64,000 bases of DNA from Curtobacterium sp. Leaf261 (GCF_001422205.1 NZ_LMMJ01000004.1:49693-113692); one strand, 5' to 3'. Positions 1-9,444 are shown, counted from the first letter of the stretch. Translations and numbers: made by a program. Notes: generated by a model not told the origin, from the letters alone.

Positions 1-225
1 CGAGCGTCCCGTTGCCGGGTGCGCCACGGCGACGTCTGTGTTTGGCTGTTCATCGTGGCTTAGATCACCACACACGCGGCTTCGGGTGCCGCGACGGCGG
101 AGCCGGTCTCGCCGCGTTTGCGGTCGCGAGCGAGCCGGCCCGCCATCCACCCAAACTCGCCGTCACCGCCGCGCCGATCTATCCACACGTCATTCGGCTA
201 GCTGCTCCCAGCCGCGGCTTCAGCG

Positions 226-605
226 GCCGCCTGGTGTCGATACGGCCATGCCGGCATTCACGCGTTCCACGATGAGCTCACGCTCGTGGACCGCCAGGGT
301 CGCCATCAGCCATCCCGTCGTTGTCGCCAGATCAATACCGTTTGACGTGGACCGGACTCCGATACCCCGCTCCCCCCAGCATCGCCACCGTCGTCAACAC
401 ATCCATCAGCGGCCGGCCGAGCCGATCCACCCGCCACGCCACCACCGTGTCTCCCGCCTCCGCATACCCGAGCAAGCTCCCCATTCCCGGACGAGACGCT
501 ACTTCCTTCCGCCCCGACGTCACATCGCCGCAAATATCCCGCCGATCAACGCCGACGTCGACGAGCGCGTCAATTTGGGGCTGCACGTCCTGATCCGGGT
601 GTATC
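226..605 (-). pseudogene. Degenerate serine recombinase (resolvase/invertase) remnant
   Basis: Read on the minus strand, pieces of a Tn3/Pin-type resolvase appear in order: FFGYTR near 605, QIDALVDVGVDRRD and TSGRKEVASRPGM from about 586, VAWRVDRLGRPLMDVLTTVA near 400, and ELIVERVNAGMA near 270. They lie in different frames. The stretch that should hold the catalytic YxRVS serine is shortened and shifted, and the region between the DRLGR helix and the ERELIVERV helix is out of frame. In intact family members the N-terminal serine attacks DNA and forms a 5' phosphoserine link. This copy cannot do that and marks an old transposon or resolution event at the window's left edge. Confidence 0.75.
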
Positions 606-1038
606 CAAAAAACCTCACCCGTCTAGTGTCTCAGCAACCCATTTAAACGCGGTCCGAGACAAGACCTACGTCGAGAGACAACTTTCCAAAACATCGACCA
701 AACCCGAAACTCCGAGCGTTGCGCACCGCAGCAGTAGCCCCCCGCCGGTGTCTCGCAAACGTAGAGTTTTGCGAAACGCCTCGAGCTCGGCGCATGAGTT
801 ACTGACCCACCGACTCCCAGTGGAAGTCGAGTTATCTGTCGGAGACGCTTCCGGAAGCGGGTCGCGTCTCTCGCGTTCGAAACACGTCAACGCTGATCGT
901 GCTGCGCTACCCTTTTGGCAGGGACCGCGGCTCATTCTGGGGTGTCGCTTCGTGCTCAGCCCGATCTACCGTGAAGACGTTTCGGAAAGACTTGTCGACC
1001 CAGTGGGTCAGTCGTCGCCAGCACCGACGGAACCCGGG

Positions 1039-1314
1039 ATGGACCACTCAAGTCTGAACTTTCCTGCGCAAACTGCTCTGGCTTCACTTCGGTACGGGGT
1101 TGAGCGCGGCATGACCGCGACTCTCGCCCTCGTAGCAGTCCTGTTCGCGCTCTTGACCTGGCCGGAGTTCCCGGCAGACCACCGGTCAGATTCTCCTCCG
1201 CTCATCGTTCTGCCTCTGGTCCTGGTGGGCGTGTTGGTCGCTGGCCTACCGGTTGCGCTGCTCCGACGCCAACGAACGGTCGAGACCGGCCTGTGGGTGC
1301 CCGTCTTCAGCTAA
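1039..1314 (+). CDS. Hypothetical small membrane protein, possibly truncated by a stop
   Basis: I do not recognise a family. From an ATG at 1039 the product has two hydrophobic stretches (TATLALVAVLFALLTWP and LIVLPLVLVGVLVAGLPVAL) joined by a short polar loop, then an RRQR patch. After the TAA at 1312-1314 the same frame stays open to 1611 and begins with another hydrophobic stretch (VGLLLIEPFALL), so a longer three-helix protein may have been cut by a nonsense change. No clear Shine-Dalgarno precedes the ATG, and another ATG at 1111 is possible. Coding status is uncertain. About 430 bases between the recombinase remnant and this ORF hold nothing I can name. Confidence 0.3.
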   Translation: MDHSSLNFPAQTALASLRYGVERGMTATLALVAVLFALLTWPEFPADHRSDSPPLIVLPLVLVGVLVAGLPVALLRRQRTVETGLWVPVFS

Positions 1315-1617
1315 GTCGGCCTCCTCCTGATCGAACCGTTCGCGCTCCTTGACCCGCTGCCGTCAGGAGCAGCGCCCTGGCTCTTGCGCCTGTCCCTCAT
1401 CGCCTCCAGCTGCACCGAGCTGGCCGAGGTCAACCCTGTTCGCGCAGCGGCTCTCCACACCGGGATCAACCTCGCCCTGGCGTCTCTCCACGCCGAGCGG
1501 CCGGTGTTTGTCATCCTCAATTGCAGCAAGGATGCACTCAGCAGATCAATGCAACTTTGTTCGGAAAGTCGGGCCCGGGGCGGGTTCCTCAACGTCCTAC
1601 CCCGGTCGTGATCCAAT

Positions 1618-2073
1618 CTACGCGGACCCGAGACGGTGGCTAGGTTGCCGGGGCCGAGCGCGCACCTGTTCGCGGAACCATGCGAGAAGGACCGCGACGG
1701 TCGACGTGTGATCGCTCTCGCCCGCAACTCCACTTCGGGCGAGGAAGTCGTCGAATCCGGGGAGTTCGCTAGCCAGGTCGTCAGTGGTGGGCTGGTAACT
1801 CATTGTCCAGCGCGCAAACCGAGCGGCGGGGATGTGCTCACTGGCGAGGATCTGCACGTCACGATGGCGCGGATCTTTCGCGATCACGGCGAATTTGGAT
1901 CGCACTGTGCCGTCCGGACCTTCGAGCACCTGCAGGAACCTTCCGTCGCTATGTAGGAGGAGCCCCGACAGGCCGCTGCGGGCGTTATTGGCACGACTGC
2001 CGAGCAGCAGCACAGCCAGTTCGTCGTCGTTGAACGGATGCGATGCGTTGCTGACGTAGACGAGTGAAAGCAT
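1618..2073 (-). CDS. BLUF-domain blue-light photoreceptor
   Basis: A 151-residue, single-domain BLUF protein (sensor of blue light using FAD). The flavin-pocket residues are in place: Tyr6 (VYVSNA), Asn30 (ANNARSGLSG), Gln48 (FLQVLEGP), and Trp89 with Met91 near the C-terminal strand (ARWTMSY). These match Tyr8/Asn32/Gln50/Trp91/Met93 of Slr1694 shifted by two. RH at 69-70 is also typical. No output domain follows, so it belongs to the short BLUF proteins that signal through a partner, which I cannot identify here. An AGGAGG sits six bases before the ATG and fixes the start. The last 50 residues are variable. Confidence 0.93.
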   Translation of the reverse strand: MLSLVYVSNASHPFNDDELAVLLLGSRANNARSGLSGLLLHSDGRFLQVLEGPDGTVRSKFAVIAKDPRHRDVQILASEHIPAARFARWTMSYQPTTDDLASELPGFDDFLARSGVAGESDHTSTVAVLLAWFREQVRARPRQPSHRLGSA

Positions 2074-2474
2074 GGAGACCTCCTGATGGATCGACCTTCT
2101 CGCAGAAAGCGCTTAGGAGCGTGCCCCACTTCGGGCCACACCACGAGGTCAGGGCTGCGGTTTCATCAGCGAGGCGCTCGGCTCCACTCCGAGCGTTGTG
2201 CGTACCCCGACTGGTCCGGTGACGCGCTGACTGCCGGGTGTCACGGTGATGGGAGGGTCATGGTCGCCTGTTCGGGTCAGGCCGCATGCAGGGATGGGTG
2301 TCGGGTGTATGGGTACCCCCGGCGCCCATCCCACTCGCAGTACTCGAGTCCTTCGCCCCATCCGAAATGTGGACGCGTGCAGGCTTAACGCGTACCGTCA
2401 CGCTCGTTCCGGACCACCCAATCCGGCCGGCGCCCCGCTGTCGGCAGCGAGCACGATCTCGTGTAGCTGAACAC

Positions 2475-2510
2475 GAGCGCCCTCCTCGAACCCGAATCGG
2501 GAGGGCGCTC
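2475..2510. terminator. Stem-loop in a gene-poor stretch
   Basis: An 11-bp perfect inverted repeat (GAGCGCCCTCC at 2475-2485, its complement at 2500-2510) with a 14-base loop. No T-run follows, so terminator function is uncertain. The surrounding 2074-2925 holds no gene I can support; open frames there lack start signals. Confidence 0.4.
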
Positions 2511-2925
2511 ACCTCAGGCCCCGGTCATATGGCAGAACCCGCTGTCGGCCAATACGCTGGTCTCAGGCGGAATCACTCTCCCCGACTCCGCCCATCGGGT
2601 GTCTGATCACACCCAGGGTCGCGTTCGGTGCACGTCGACAACGGCGCTGCACTGGCGCGACCCGCCTTTTTTCCTCCCAAATTCGGGTGTCACTGCTCCG
2701 GGGCCTCGCAGACTCTGGGTAGCTGGTCGGTCAGCTTCGCAATGCCAACCGGTTCCAGGGCGGCATGGTCGTGCCACCAGTACGACTTCCCTCGCCCCCA
2801 CATCCACTGCCGGGATAGGACCGCCGCCACAGGAAGAACCGGCGCAGCGGCGTGCGAGTTGAACTTCCTCCCCCAGGTCGCCACGCGCGGAGTGGTGCCG
2901 CGGCCCACGGCCCCGATGTGCTTGG

Positions 2926-3564
2926 TCAGTTGACGATGTCGATCTCCCACACGGGCTTGATGTAGGCCTGCTTCCACCCCTCGCGGAGTCGGGTGATCGC
3001 ACGGTCGTAGGCGTCGAGTAGATCCATGTCCGGCCGGACCATCGACTGCAACTGCAGCCCTTCATATAGGGCGATGAGCTGCTCGGCGCCACGCGGTGGA
3101 TTCATCGTGGCCGGCTCACGGCCAGTCTCGACATCATGCTCGAGACTGTTCTGCACCATGAGATGGAAGCGATGCCACCGTTCGTGGAGATGCGGCGCCA
3201 TCGGATGGCCGGGTGTCGCGGCGATGTTGACGGTTGCGGCCAGCATGCGCATGAGGGCGGGGTCAGCGATGTTAGCGGTGACGATGCCACGCAGGAACCG
3301 CACGGTGCCGTGGGTGGCGGCGACCGGAACGATCGGCGCCATGCGCTGCTCGTTCCACCGGTCGATCGTCGCCAGTACCAGACCTTCCCATGAGGGGAAA
3401 TGCCGCTGGATGTCGCTGAGGGACAAGTTGGCTGTTGCTGCGAGCAGGGCGTAGGACGCCTCGTGGAAGGCGTATGCGCGGAACATGTCGATCGCGGCCT
3501 TGACGATTGTGGTGCGCCGGAAGACGGTGTCCTCATGTGAAGCTGCAGGGTGGGTTGTTGTCAC
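2926..3564 (-). CDS. TetR-family transcriptional regulator (copy 1)
   Basis: A 212-residue TetR-type repressor. The N-terminal helix-turn-helix covers about residues 17-62 (IVKAAIDMFRAYAFHEASY, then LSLSDIQRHFPSWEGLV), followed by an all-helical ligand/dimer domain. It starts with GTG at 3564. It is transcribed divergently from the acetyltransferase at 3970, the usual layout for a regulator and its target. A close homologue sits at 56958-57596, where the same divergent pairing with an acetyltransferase is kept in inverted orientation. From the VLATIDRWNE segment to the C-terminus the two proteins differ at only about 20 positions by eye; they differ more in the DNA-binding region. The ligand is unknown. 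Confidence 0.9.
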   Translation of the reverse strand: MTTTHPAASHEDTVFRRTTIVKAAIDMFRAYAFHEASYALLAATANLSLSDIQRHFPSWEGLVLATIDRWNEQRMAPIVPVAATHGTVRFLRGIVTANIADPALMRMLAATVNIAATPGHPMAPHLHERWHRFHLMVQNSLEHDVETGREPATMNPPRGAEQLIALYEGLQLQSMVRPDMDLLDAYDRAITRLREGWKQAYIKPVWEIDIVN

Positions 3565-3606
3565 GCTGTATAGCTCATCGGACTGCGAACGCAGCGTCCA
3601 GGTCCA

Positions 3607-3842
3607 GAACTGGGGTCAAACAGCTCGTCGGAGGTGACGGTACCTACCCGTCGCACGGTGCCACTCACTTGTGGCGCCCCCTCGACGTCCGTCGCGCGCC
3701 GTCGCGGAGAGACATCGAACGCGGGTATGCCTGCCATCGGCGCGTGTCGAACGACGTATCAGCATCACAGCTGCGGGCTGCGAAACCGAACAAGGAACTC
3801 GTTGCAACGTGCCGTAGGTGGTGCCCCCGGACTGGGGTCAAG
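3607..3842. promoter_or_regulatory. Repeated ACTGGGGTCAA motifs between divergent TetR and GNAT genes
   Basis: Two copies of a (G)AACTGGGGTCAA / GGACTGGGGTCAA motif lie at 3607-3620 and 3829-3842 in the 405-bp gap between the TetR and GNAT starts. The equivalent gap at the right-hand copy also holds two (56516-56530 and 56905-56918). Conservation inside otherwise diverged spacers suggests an operator for the adjacent TetR protein; this is inference. Confidence 0.4.
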
Positions 3843-3969
3843 GATCCCCGCGCCTGTCCCCCAAAATACCGACGGCGCCACATCGGCGAAGACTTCGCTA
3901 GAACACCTAGCTCCTCGGTGGTTGCAGTCAGATGGACGCGACCAAAATCCGGTAGAGAACGAGAGTGTC

Positions 3970-4470
3970 GTGAACGTCAAAATTCAAGATTGGACTCCGA
4001 AAATGTCGACTCGTTTGACCGGGCCTCTATCGGTTCGGGAAGAAAACTTTGACGACGAGGCCGCCGTCCGTCTGAGGGCACTTGCCCGGCTGGAACGCGC
4101 GCAACTCGGGACAGAACGAATTCCAATCGATCCGCAAATCATTCCAGATGATTTGATCACACATGTGATCGCTCGAACCCACGGTACTGCCGTGGGTTGT
4201 GGTGCGCTCGTGGCCATTGACGATGGAATATTCGAACTTCATCGCTTTTATGTCCGGTTCGACGCCCGCGGAATTGGCGCAGGCGGTGTCCTGCTTGGCG
4301 CGCTTGAACAGGCTGCCATCCAGCGAGATGGCAGCGCTATAGTCGTTGAAACTACCTCGCTACTGCCGGACACCGTGGGCTTTTTTCTTCGGAACGGATA
4401 CCGTCGAATCGCTCCATGGGGCCACTACGAGACTCGGCCGACATCGGTTTGTTTCTCGAAAGTGTTCTAG
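3970..4470 (+). CDS. GNAT-family N-acetyltransferase (copy 1)
   Basis: A 166-residue GNAT-fold acetyltransferase. The acetyl-CoA pyrophosphate-binding segment is RFYVRFDARGIGAGGVLL (a variant of R/Q-x-x-G-x-G/A), after a beta-strand ending GCGALVAIDDGIFELH; the C-terminal part holds GFFLRNGYRRIAPWG. The substrate is unknown. The GTG at 3970 lines up with the second copy at the right end; an ATG at 4003 is an alternative. It is divergent from the TetR gene and probably controlled by it. GC content is visibly lower than in the transfer genes. The downstream 4471-4845 has no supportable gene. Confidence 0.82.
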   Translation: MNVKIQDWTPKMSTRLTGPLSVREENFDDEAAVRLRALARLERAQLGTERIPIDPQIIPDDLITHVIARTHGTAVGCGALVAIDDGIFELHRFYVRFDARGIGAGGVLLGALEQAAIQRDGSAIVVETTSLLPDTVGFFLRNGYRRIAPWGHYETRPTSVCFSKVF

Positions 4471-4845
4471 GGGAAACCCGAAACCGGTCCCCGGCCGACG
4501 CGAGCGAAACGTCGTACCGCCAGCACTGCGCCGCAGACTGGCGCGGTCGCGAAGCCGTGCTACCCAGCCGAATCGGCAGCCGTACCGGACATCCCGAAGC
4601 CGATACGACTGTCACGGTCGTCGCCTTCGTGCCCGTGAAACAACCGCAGCTCTGGCTTAGATGCAGACAAGACGGTCGATTTGCGGCACACCATCCCATA
4701 CCCAGACATGGCCCCGGTTCTCTCGCAGCCCACTCTGTGCCGTCCGCAACGCACAATCACCTTGCATATGGATGTCTCAGGCGCGGGGAACGTGTCCGTA
4801 CGACGCCCAGTGGGGGCGAGGCCATCTAGTGCGAAGATCAGACCC

Positions 4846-5616
4846 GTGAGCAATGGTAATCAGCGGACTCCGCATCAGTCGCTTCAAGTTCGGTGGGCGC
4901 AGCGGCTCGAAGACGTCGTGGTCTGGCGTCAGCATAACGGACAGTGGCCGGCAACAAACGCCGTCGCCGACCGCGAACGTGCCCTCGGGCGATGGATCGC
5001 GACACAGCGCAGCCGTGCAGTGCGAAACGAACTACCCAACCTACGGCGGTACATGCTCGATGAGCAGATTCCTGGGTGGAATGCAATTGACAGGTCTGAT
5101 GATACGCAATGGGTGCGAAATCGAGACGACATCATTCGATGGCTTGAGACCCATGATGGCACTTTCCCAACAGTCGGTGTCCTCGCGACGTGGGTGAACC
5201 ATCAACGGGCCGCGTGGCGCAACGGGAAACTCCTTCCCCGGCGGAAGGCGGAATTAGACCAAATGACCCCAGGGTGGATGATCGCCGATCGCCGTGATGA
5301 TGACCGATGGCAGCAACGGCTAAGGCAAGCACAGGCATGGTCTGTTGCGCGTGGCGGAGCCATTCCGAAAGCGCGGGACGTCTCCGACGATGGTGTCCGG
5401 ATCGGGGTGTGGGTCCGAAACCAACGTTCCGCCGCAGCGGACGGTCGACTCACGGCCGACCGAAAAATGGCATTCACGTCAGTCTTCCCACACGTGCTTC
5501 GCCGCGATCAGCAGCGCCGGGAGCGAATGAGCCACCCAGCGCGGGTGGTCAGCAGCTCGCTTGCATCCCGAGGTGGCGTGTCGGTGCCCAGGGACGACAC
5601 GCTGATGAAGGATTAA
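4846..5616 (+). CDS. Helicase-associated (HA) repeat protein
   Basis: A 256-residue protein built of three helicase-associated (PF03457-type) repeats. Each has a W-x-x-x-L/I start, a G-x-W/F-P turn and a conserved closing block: ALGRWIATQR then IPGWN, VLATWVNHQR then TPGWM, and RIGVWVRNQR. Such repeats are triple-helix bundles found C-terminal to large actinobacterial helicases and also alone; a nucleic-acid role is presumed, not shown. No helicase core is present. The start is GTG at 4846, chosen because the sequence before it is unlike the family. It sits next to the left copy of the hairpin element. Confidence 0.72.
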   Translation: MSNGNQRTPHQSLQVRWAQRLEDVVVWRQHNGQWPATNAVADRERALGRWIATQRSRAVRNELPNLRRYMLDEQIPGWNAIDRSDDTQWVRNRDDIIRWLETHDGTFPTVGVLATWVNHQRAAWRNGKLLPRRKAELDQMTPGWMIADRRDDDRWQQRLRQAQAWSVARGGAIPKARDVSDDGVRIGVWVRNQRSAAADGRLTADRKMAFTSVFPHVLRRDQQRRERMSHPARVVSSSLASRGGVSVPRDDTLMKD

Positions 5617-5760
5617 GGTACTTGAATGGTGCTGCTCCTCAACTGTCGTTTCAGATAAGGACACGTCCGCGACCAAGGTCTGGGCAGCTGCGGCTTAGGG
5701 TAGGTCCTTCATGGGCCGGAACCAACGCCGGGGAGGGTATCCATCAGATCTGCGGGAGAA

Positions 5761-5905
5761 TGGGTGCGGGGCGGGGTGGTTCCCGCTCAAGTGGTGACGT
5801 AGATCCTGATCCGGATCGTCACCGCGCAGCGCCCGCCCTGCAGGTTGGCGGGCGCTGTCCCTGGGTCCGTCGAAGAGCGGACTTACGTCGCTGCATTTTG
5901 ACTGC
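5761..5905 (-). repeat. Hairpin-rich conserved element, left copy (inverted relative to 55190-55325)
   Basis: About 130 bases here, read on the minus strand, align almost end to end with 55205-55325. The core GACGATCCGGATCAGGATCT is identical, as are the flanking GGGACAGCGCCC and CGGGAACCACCC blocks. A 10-bp perfect stem (5828-5837 with 5847-5856) is kept in both copies, with one G-C to A-T pair swap and one mismatch in the other copy. No convincing reading frame covers it. It could be a structured RNA, a recombination site or a transposon end. The rest of 5617-6037 holds nothing else recognisable. Confidence 0.55.
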
Positions 5906-6037
5906 CACTGTGGTGCGGAGGGCTCGTTCGGGTCGAGCTTTCGATAGAGGGTGTCGGGCGGGCCATCCACGCCCGGCACCCTCGCACCCACACGACGCGC
6001 ACCAGGACGCAAACGCCGAGTCAGACGATGCAGTCAC

Positions 6038-6283
6038 TCAGGACCACCCGTACTCGGGATCGCACAGAAAGTCTGCGTAGCGAACCTCTGCTTCCAAGGC
6101 GTCGCTTTGCTCAAGTCGCTGTTGGACAAGCGCACGGATTGTGGCCGGATCGCGCATGCCCCGCTTTCTCCACTCGGCGGGGAGCGTCCGGAGGCTGACG
6201 AGTTGCTCGAGCTGCTCCTGGGCCTTGCGAGGGAAACGCGGTTCTTCGGCCGTTCGCTCGTCCCCGGCGTCTGCACTCCTCAT
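6038..6283 (-). CDS. Hypothetical protein, last gene after the transfer operon
   Basis: An 81-residue charged protein with no family I recognise. Its C-terminal half is helical and probably structured (LRTLPAEWRKRGMRD, then IRALVQQRLEQSDALEAEVRYADF), ending DPEYGWS. ATG at 6283 is the best start, but no strong Shine-Dalgarno is visible. It lies 227 bases downstream of the DUF4913 gene on the same strand, so it may be the tail of the transfer operon or separate. Confidence 0.45.
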   Translation of the reverse strand: MRSADAGDERTAEEPRFPRKAQEQLEQLVSLRTLPAEWRKRGMRDPATIRALVQQRLEQSDALEAEVRYADFLCDPEYGWS

Positions 6284-6510
6284 CTCACGATGAGCGTAGA
6301 GCGGCCGGCCCTCCCGAGCAACCGAGCTGGCCGTCGAACGGCGGCGACGGGTACCCCGCTGGCCGCCACAGTCGAACACATTCTGGTGAGAGCAGACCAC
6401 GCGATCGTTGGCACGCCCAGCCGCAGCCGCAGCCCCAGCCGGCCATACCGTTTCGCTGTCACAGGACGGGGACTGCTGTCGGTTCGGTTAACACCTTGCA
6501 GGTTCTGCGA

Positions 6511-7092
6511 TCAGATCAGCCACGCGTCGTCGGGAGGTAGCTCCATCACGATCGGCAGCGGCCTGCGGTCGTTGTCGGCGAGGTGTCCGGCCTGGTTGCA
6601 GGCGCGGAACGGCCCGTGCTGTTTGTCGAAGAGGATTCGGGCGTGGTGGTCCCAGTGCTGCACCCACCACGCTGACTTCGCACCCTTGTCTTCGGACATC
6701 CGCTCGACCGCCTGTTGGTATGCCTTCCATGCGACGTAGAGCCGCTGCACGACTTCCGGGTGGTTCCACCACTCCGGGCACCACGCCGGCTTCTGGTGGA
6801 TCGGCTGCTGGTACGCCTCGACCTGCCCGATCTGCTCGCTCACCCACTGCAGGAACGCCTCGCGGGGATCCTGCTTCGGCTTCCGTCGCGGTGCGGCCGC
6901 CGGTCCCGACGGAAGGACCTCACCGGTGCTGGGATCCGCCGACGGCGCGCCCTCGTCGTCGACGGGCGGCGGAGCGTCCTCGTCCTCGAACGGCGGGAGC
7001 TCGTCCCCTCCTCCGCCGCCGGCTCCGCCGGCGCTACTGGACCCGGGGCCGTAGCCGGTGGGCCAGCGGTCAGGATCAAACGGGCTCGACAC
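6511..7092 (-). CDS. DUF4913-type protein of conjugative elements
   Basis: A 193-residue soluble protein. Residues 1-75 are acidic and Gly/Pro-rich, probably disordered. Residues 80-193 carry the tryptophan-rich domain typical of DUF4913: WCPEWWNHPEVVQRLYVAWKA, WWVQHWDHH and GPFRACNQAGH. Its gene overlaps the VirD4 coupling-protein gene by 17 bases, so the two are translationally coupled. The family regularly accompanies actinobacterial VirD4-like proteins, which suggests a role in substrate presentation or cell contact during transfer; that is inference from context. Confidence 0.75.
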   Translation of the reverse strand: MSSPFDPDRWPTGYGPGSSSAGGAGGGGGDELPPFEDEDAPPPVDDEGAPSADPSTGEVLPSGPAAAPRRKPKQDPREAFLQWVSEQIGQVEAYQQPIHQKPAWCPEWWNHPEVVQRLYVAWKAYQQAVERMSEDKGAKSAWWVQHWDHHARILFDKQHGPFRACNQAGHLADNDRRPLPIVMELPPDDAWLI

Positions 7093-8698
7093 GGCCGGTT
7101 CCCTCCGTCGTCAACGGCCGTTCTCCGGCCGTCTTCTTCTTGACGATCTTCCCGTTCTGCACTTCTCGGCCCTCGATCATGGCCGTGAGCACGGTGTCCA
7201 GGAACCACGGCCGGGTACGGATCAGCACCGGTCCGACGTCGCTCCCGTCGAACACTGCCCGCCATTTCGGCAGGTGCGCCAGCACGTCGGGCGGCAGGAT
7301 CGGCTTCGACTTCGACACCCGTGACCGAGTCGAACCGTTGCGGCCTGAGGAGGTGTTGGTGGTCCACTCGTCGTAGTTGCCGATGCTCTCGGAGAACCGC
7401 TTGAGGAACGGTGACTGCGTCGATTCCCCGCCTCCGTAGACACGGATCGACGATGCGCTCCACAGGGTGTCGGCACCCTCGTTGCCGAACACCCGGACGA
7501 TCTGCCCCCACGACTGGAAGTACATGCCGAGGATAAGGCCCATCGAGCCGTAGAACGAGACCACGTCGGGCAGCTCAGGCCACCGGACGATGTTCGCGAC
7601 CTCGTCGAGCTCGAACACCACCGGTGTCGTGATGCGGCCACCGTCTGCGGCCGCCGCCCGCTCTCCGGCGCGGGAAATCGACCGCACCAACGCCGCGACG
7701 AACGCGCCGCCCGATCCGGGACCGTTCCGGGAGATCAGCACCGCGGTGTCGGTGCTGCGGACGAACGCTTCCGCGTTGAACTTCCGCACCCCCGGCGCAC
7801 TCGTCCACGCCAGCAGCGTGTCGTTGGCGATCGCGGACGCCATCCGCTGCGCGGTGGCGTAGACGCTCCCCCGCGTCTTGTCCGGCTGCCCCTGCAGGCC
7901 GACCAGCGCCGATGCGGGACCGGTCTGGCCGTGCTTCTGCATGATCGCGCGGATATCCGCATGCTCCTGCTTCGTGATCCAGCTGTAGACCTGCCCGAGC
8001 CCCAGTCCGTCGAGCTTCGCGGCGAGGAGGGCGTAGGCGAACAGGTCCCGGCCCTGCGAGTCGAACTGCGCGTCGCTTTTGCTGTCGGCGTCCTTGGTGC
8101 TGGCCTCGAAGATCGCCGCGAGCTCCTGCGCCGTGGTGAGATCCTCGACGTCCCACAGCGGGTCGTAGACGAAGTCCGGCCGCTCCTCACGTCGGTATAC
8201 CTGCGTCGGGTCGTACACCCACTGCTCTCCCATGCGCTTCCGGCCGGCGAGGACCTCCTTCACACCGTCGACCTTGTTCGAGGTCATCACGGCCGGGCCG
8301 GGCGCCTCGAGCACGTGCCGGACGACGGAGCCGGTGGTTTTCCCTCGTCCGGGCCCGAATATGTAGATCGCGACGTCACGCCACCCCTGCCACACCCACG
8401 CGGACCCCGATCCGACGAGCGTGCCGATCTTCTGCCCGGGCGGCAGGTCGATCGCGTTCGGGTGCAGCTGCTGGGCATCCTTCCGCCGCCGCGGGTACAG
8501 CACCGGTGCCAGGTTGTTCCCGGCGCGCAGGTGCCGTTGCATCCGGTCCACCGGGTTGCCGCCTCGCGTGCGGACCAGGAACAGCACCCCGCTGCCGAGC
8601 ACGAGCACCACCACGGCGACGATCAGCGGCACACCCCACCACGGCCATTGGAACTGCTCGAGCGCCGTCTGGAACGGGTCCGGTGTCGTCGTCGTCAT
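7076..8698 (-). CDS. VirD4/TraG-type conjugative coupling protein
   Basis: A 540-residue inner-membrane ATPase that would bring the DNA-protein complex to the secretion channel. One membrane helix lies near the N-terminus (VPLIVAVVVLVLGSGVLFLV), then a Walker A motif (GPGRGKTTG, about residue 120), a Walker B (VVFELDEVANI) and the TraM-recognition-like C-terminal part (LILGMYFQSWGQI, then the IRVYGGGES region). ATG at 8698 overlaps the TGA of the HNH gene by four bases. A much longer frame exists upstream, but it is a shadow of the HNH gene. Length and motif order fit the family. Confidence 0.93.
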   Translation of the reverse strand: MTTTTPDPFQTALEQFQWPWWGVPLIVAVVVLVLGSGVLFLVRTRGGNPVDRMQRHLRAGNNLAPVLYPRRRKDAQQLHPNAIDLPPGQKIGTLVGSGSAWVWQGWRDVAIYIFGPGRGKTTGSVVRHVLEAPGPAVMTSNKVDGVKEVLAGRKRMGEQWVYDPTQVYRREERPDFVYDPLWDVEDLTTAQELAAIFEASTKDADSKSDAQFDSQGRDLFAYALLAAKLDGLGLGQVYSWITKQEHADIRAIMQKHGQTGPASALVGLQGQPDKTRGSVYATAQRMASAIANDTLLAWTSAPGVRKFNAEAFVRSTDTAVLISRNGPGSGGAFVAALVRSISRAGERAAAADGGRITTPVVFELDEVANIVRWPELPDVVSFYGSMGLILGMYFQSWGQIVRVFGNEGADTLWSASSIRVYGGGESTQSPFLKRFSESIGNYDEWTTNTSSGRNGSTRSRVSKSKPILPPDVLAHLPKWRAVFDGSDVGPVLIRTRPWFLDTVLTAMIEGREVQNGKIVKKKTAGERPLTTEGTGRVEPV

Positions 8699-9444
8699 CA
8701 GTTGCTCCCCTGCGTTGCGCACCGGGTGAGGGTGCGATCCAGTGCGTGTTCGTCGGCAGTCCCGAGCGACAGCCGCCACTTCGTGGCCACGGCCACGAAC
8801 GTCGTGGCGTAGGTGCACGCGTCGCCGGTGTTCGCTGGCATCCACTCCCCGGGCCCGGAGTCGGACTTCTGCTCGTTCGCGGGCCCGTCGACCGCGGCGA
8901 GGTTCACCGGGTCGTTGGCGAACTGCTCTCGTTGCGTCGGCGTCCACGCCGCCGCGCCGTGCTGCCAGGCGAGCCCGAGCGGGTACCGGTGGTCGATCTG
9001 CACGGCCATGCTCGATGTCTCCCCGCGGTGGAAGGCGATGGTGCGGCCCGTGTACGGGTCGTGGAGTGTGCCGGAGAGCACCACGCACTCGTGGGTGCCG
9101 GCGCGGGTGAGAACGTCCGTGAGGTCCCGGCGCAGCACGTCGTTGCGGGTGTCGCAGCCGTTGTGGTCGACGTCGGCCCAGGCCTGCCCGAACGCGGCCC
9201 GGTCGTACCCGGGCACGTAGGCGTCCGACACCGCCAGTGCGTGGAGGTCCCGCAGCGCGTTCGACGCCGTGGCCGAGGCGGTCGTGCTCGAGGCGGAGGG
9301 CGCAGCCGTCAACGTCGTCGACGGCGTCTGGCTCTCACCGGTCGCGATGCTCGGGTGCAGGTACGGTGCGACGATCACGCCGACGCCGGCGACCGCGACG
9401 AGGACCGCCGCGGTGAGGAGGTGCTGCTTCATGCGGCGTCTCAT
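8698..9444 (-). CDS. Secreted HNH endonuclease family protein (DUF1524/GmrSD C-terminal-like)
   Basis: A 248-residue protein with an N-terminal signal or anchor segment (LLTAAVLVAVAGVGVIVAPYL) and a Ser/Thr/Ala-rich linker. The catalytic-type core reads DVDHNGCDTRNDVLRRDL, then VQIDHRYPLGLAWQHG, then FANDPVNLAAVDGPANEQKSD and GEWMPA, with a C-terminal Cys. The IDH and the N-x-x-K-S-D elements are those of HNH proteins in this family. The exported position suggests DNA trimming or competitor-DNA degradation at the cell surface; I infer this. It is coupled at both ends: ATG overlaps the preceding stop, and its stop overlaps virD4. Confidence 0.85.
   Translation of the reverse strand: MRRRMKQHLLTAAVLVAVAGVGVIVAPYLHPSIATGESQTPSTTLTAAPSASSTTASATASNALRDLHALAVSDAYVPGYDRAAFGQAWADVDHNGCDTRNDVLRRDLTDVLTRAGTHECVVLSGTLHDPYTGRTIAFHRGETSSMAVQIDHRYPLGLAWQHGAAAWTPTQREQFANDPVNLAAVDGPANEQKSDSGPGEWMPANTGDACTYATTFVAVATKWRLSLGTADEHALDRTLTRCATQGSN

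Noticed and set aside
2690..2977. Minus-strand frame directly after the TetR gene (WMWGRGKSYWWHDHAALEP)
   Set aside because: Parts look protein-like, but the only starts lie inside the TetR gene and no ribosome site is present; left out as unsupported.
7076..9088. A 670-residue version of VirD4
   Set aside because: The extra N-terminus is antiparallel-frame shadow of the HNH gene; ATG 8698 overlaps the HNH stop in the normal coupled way.
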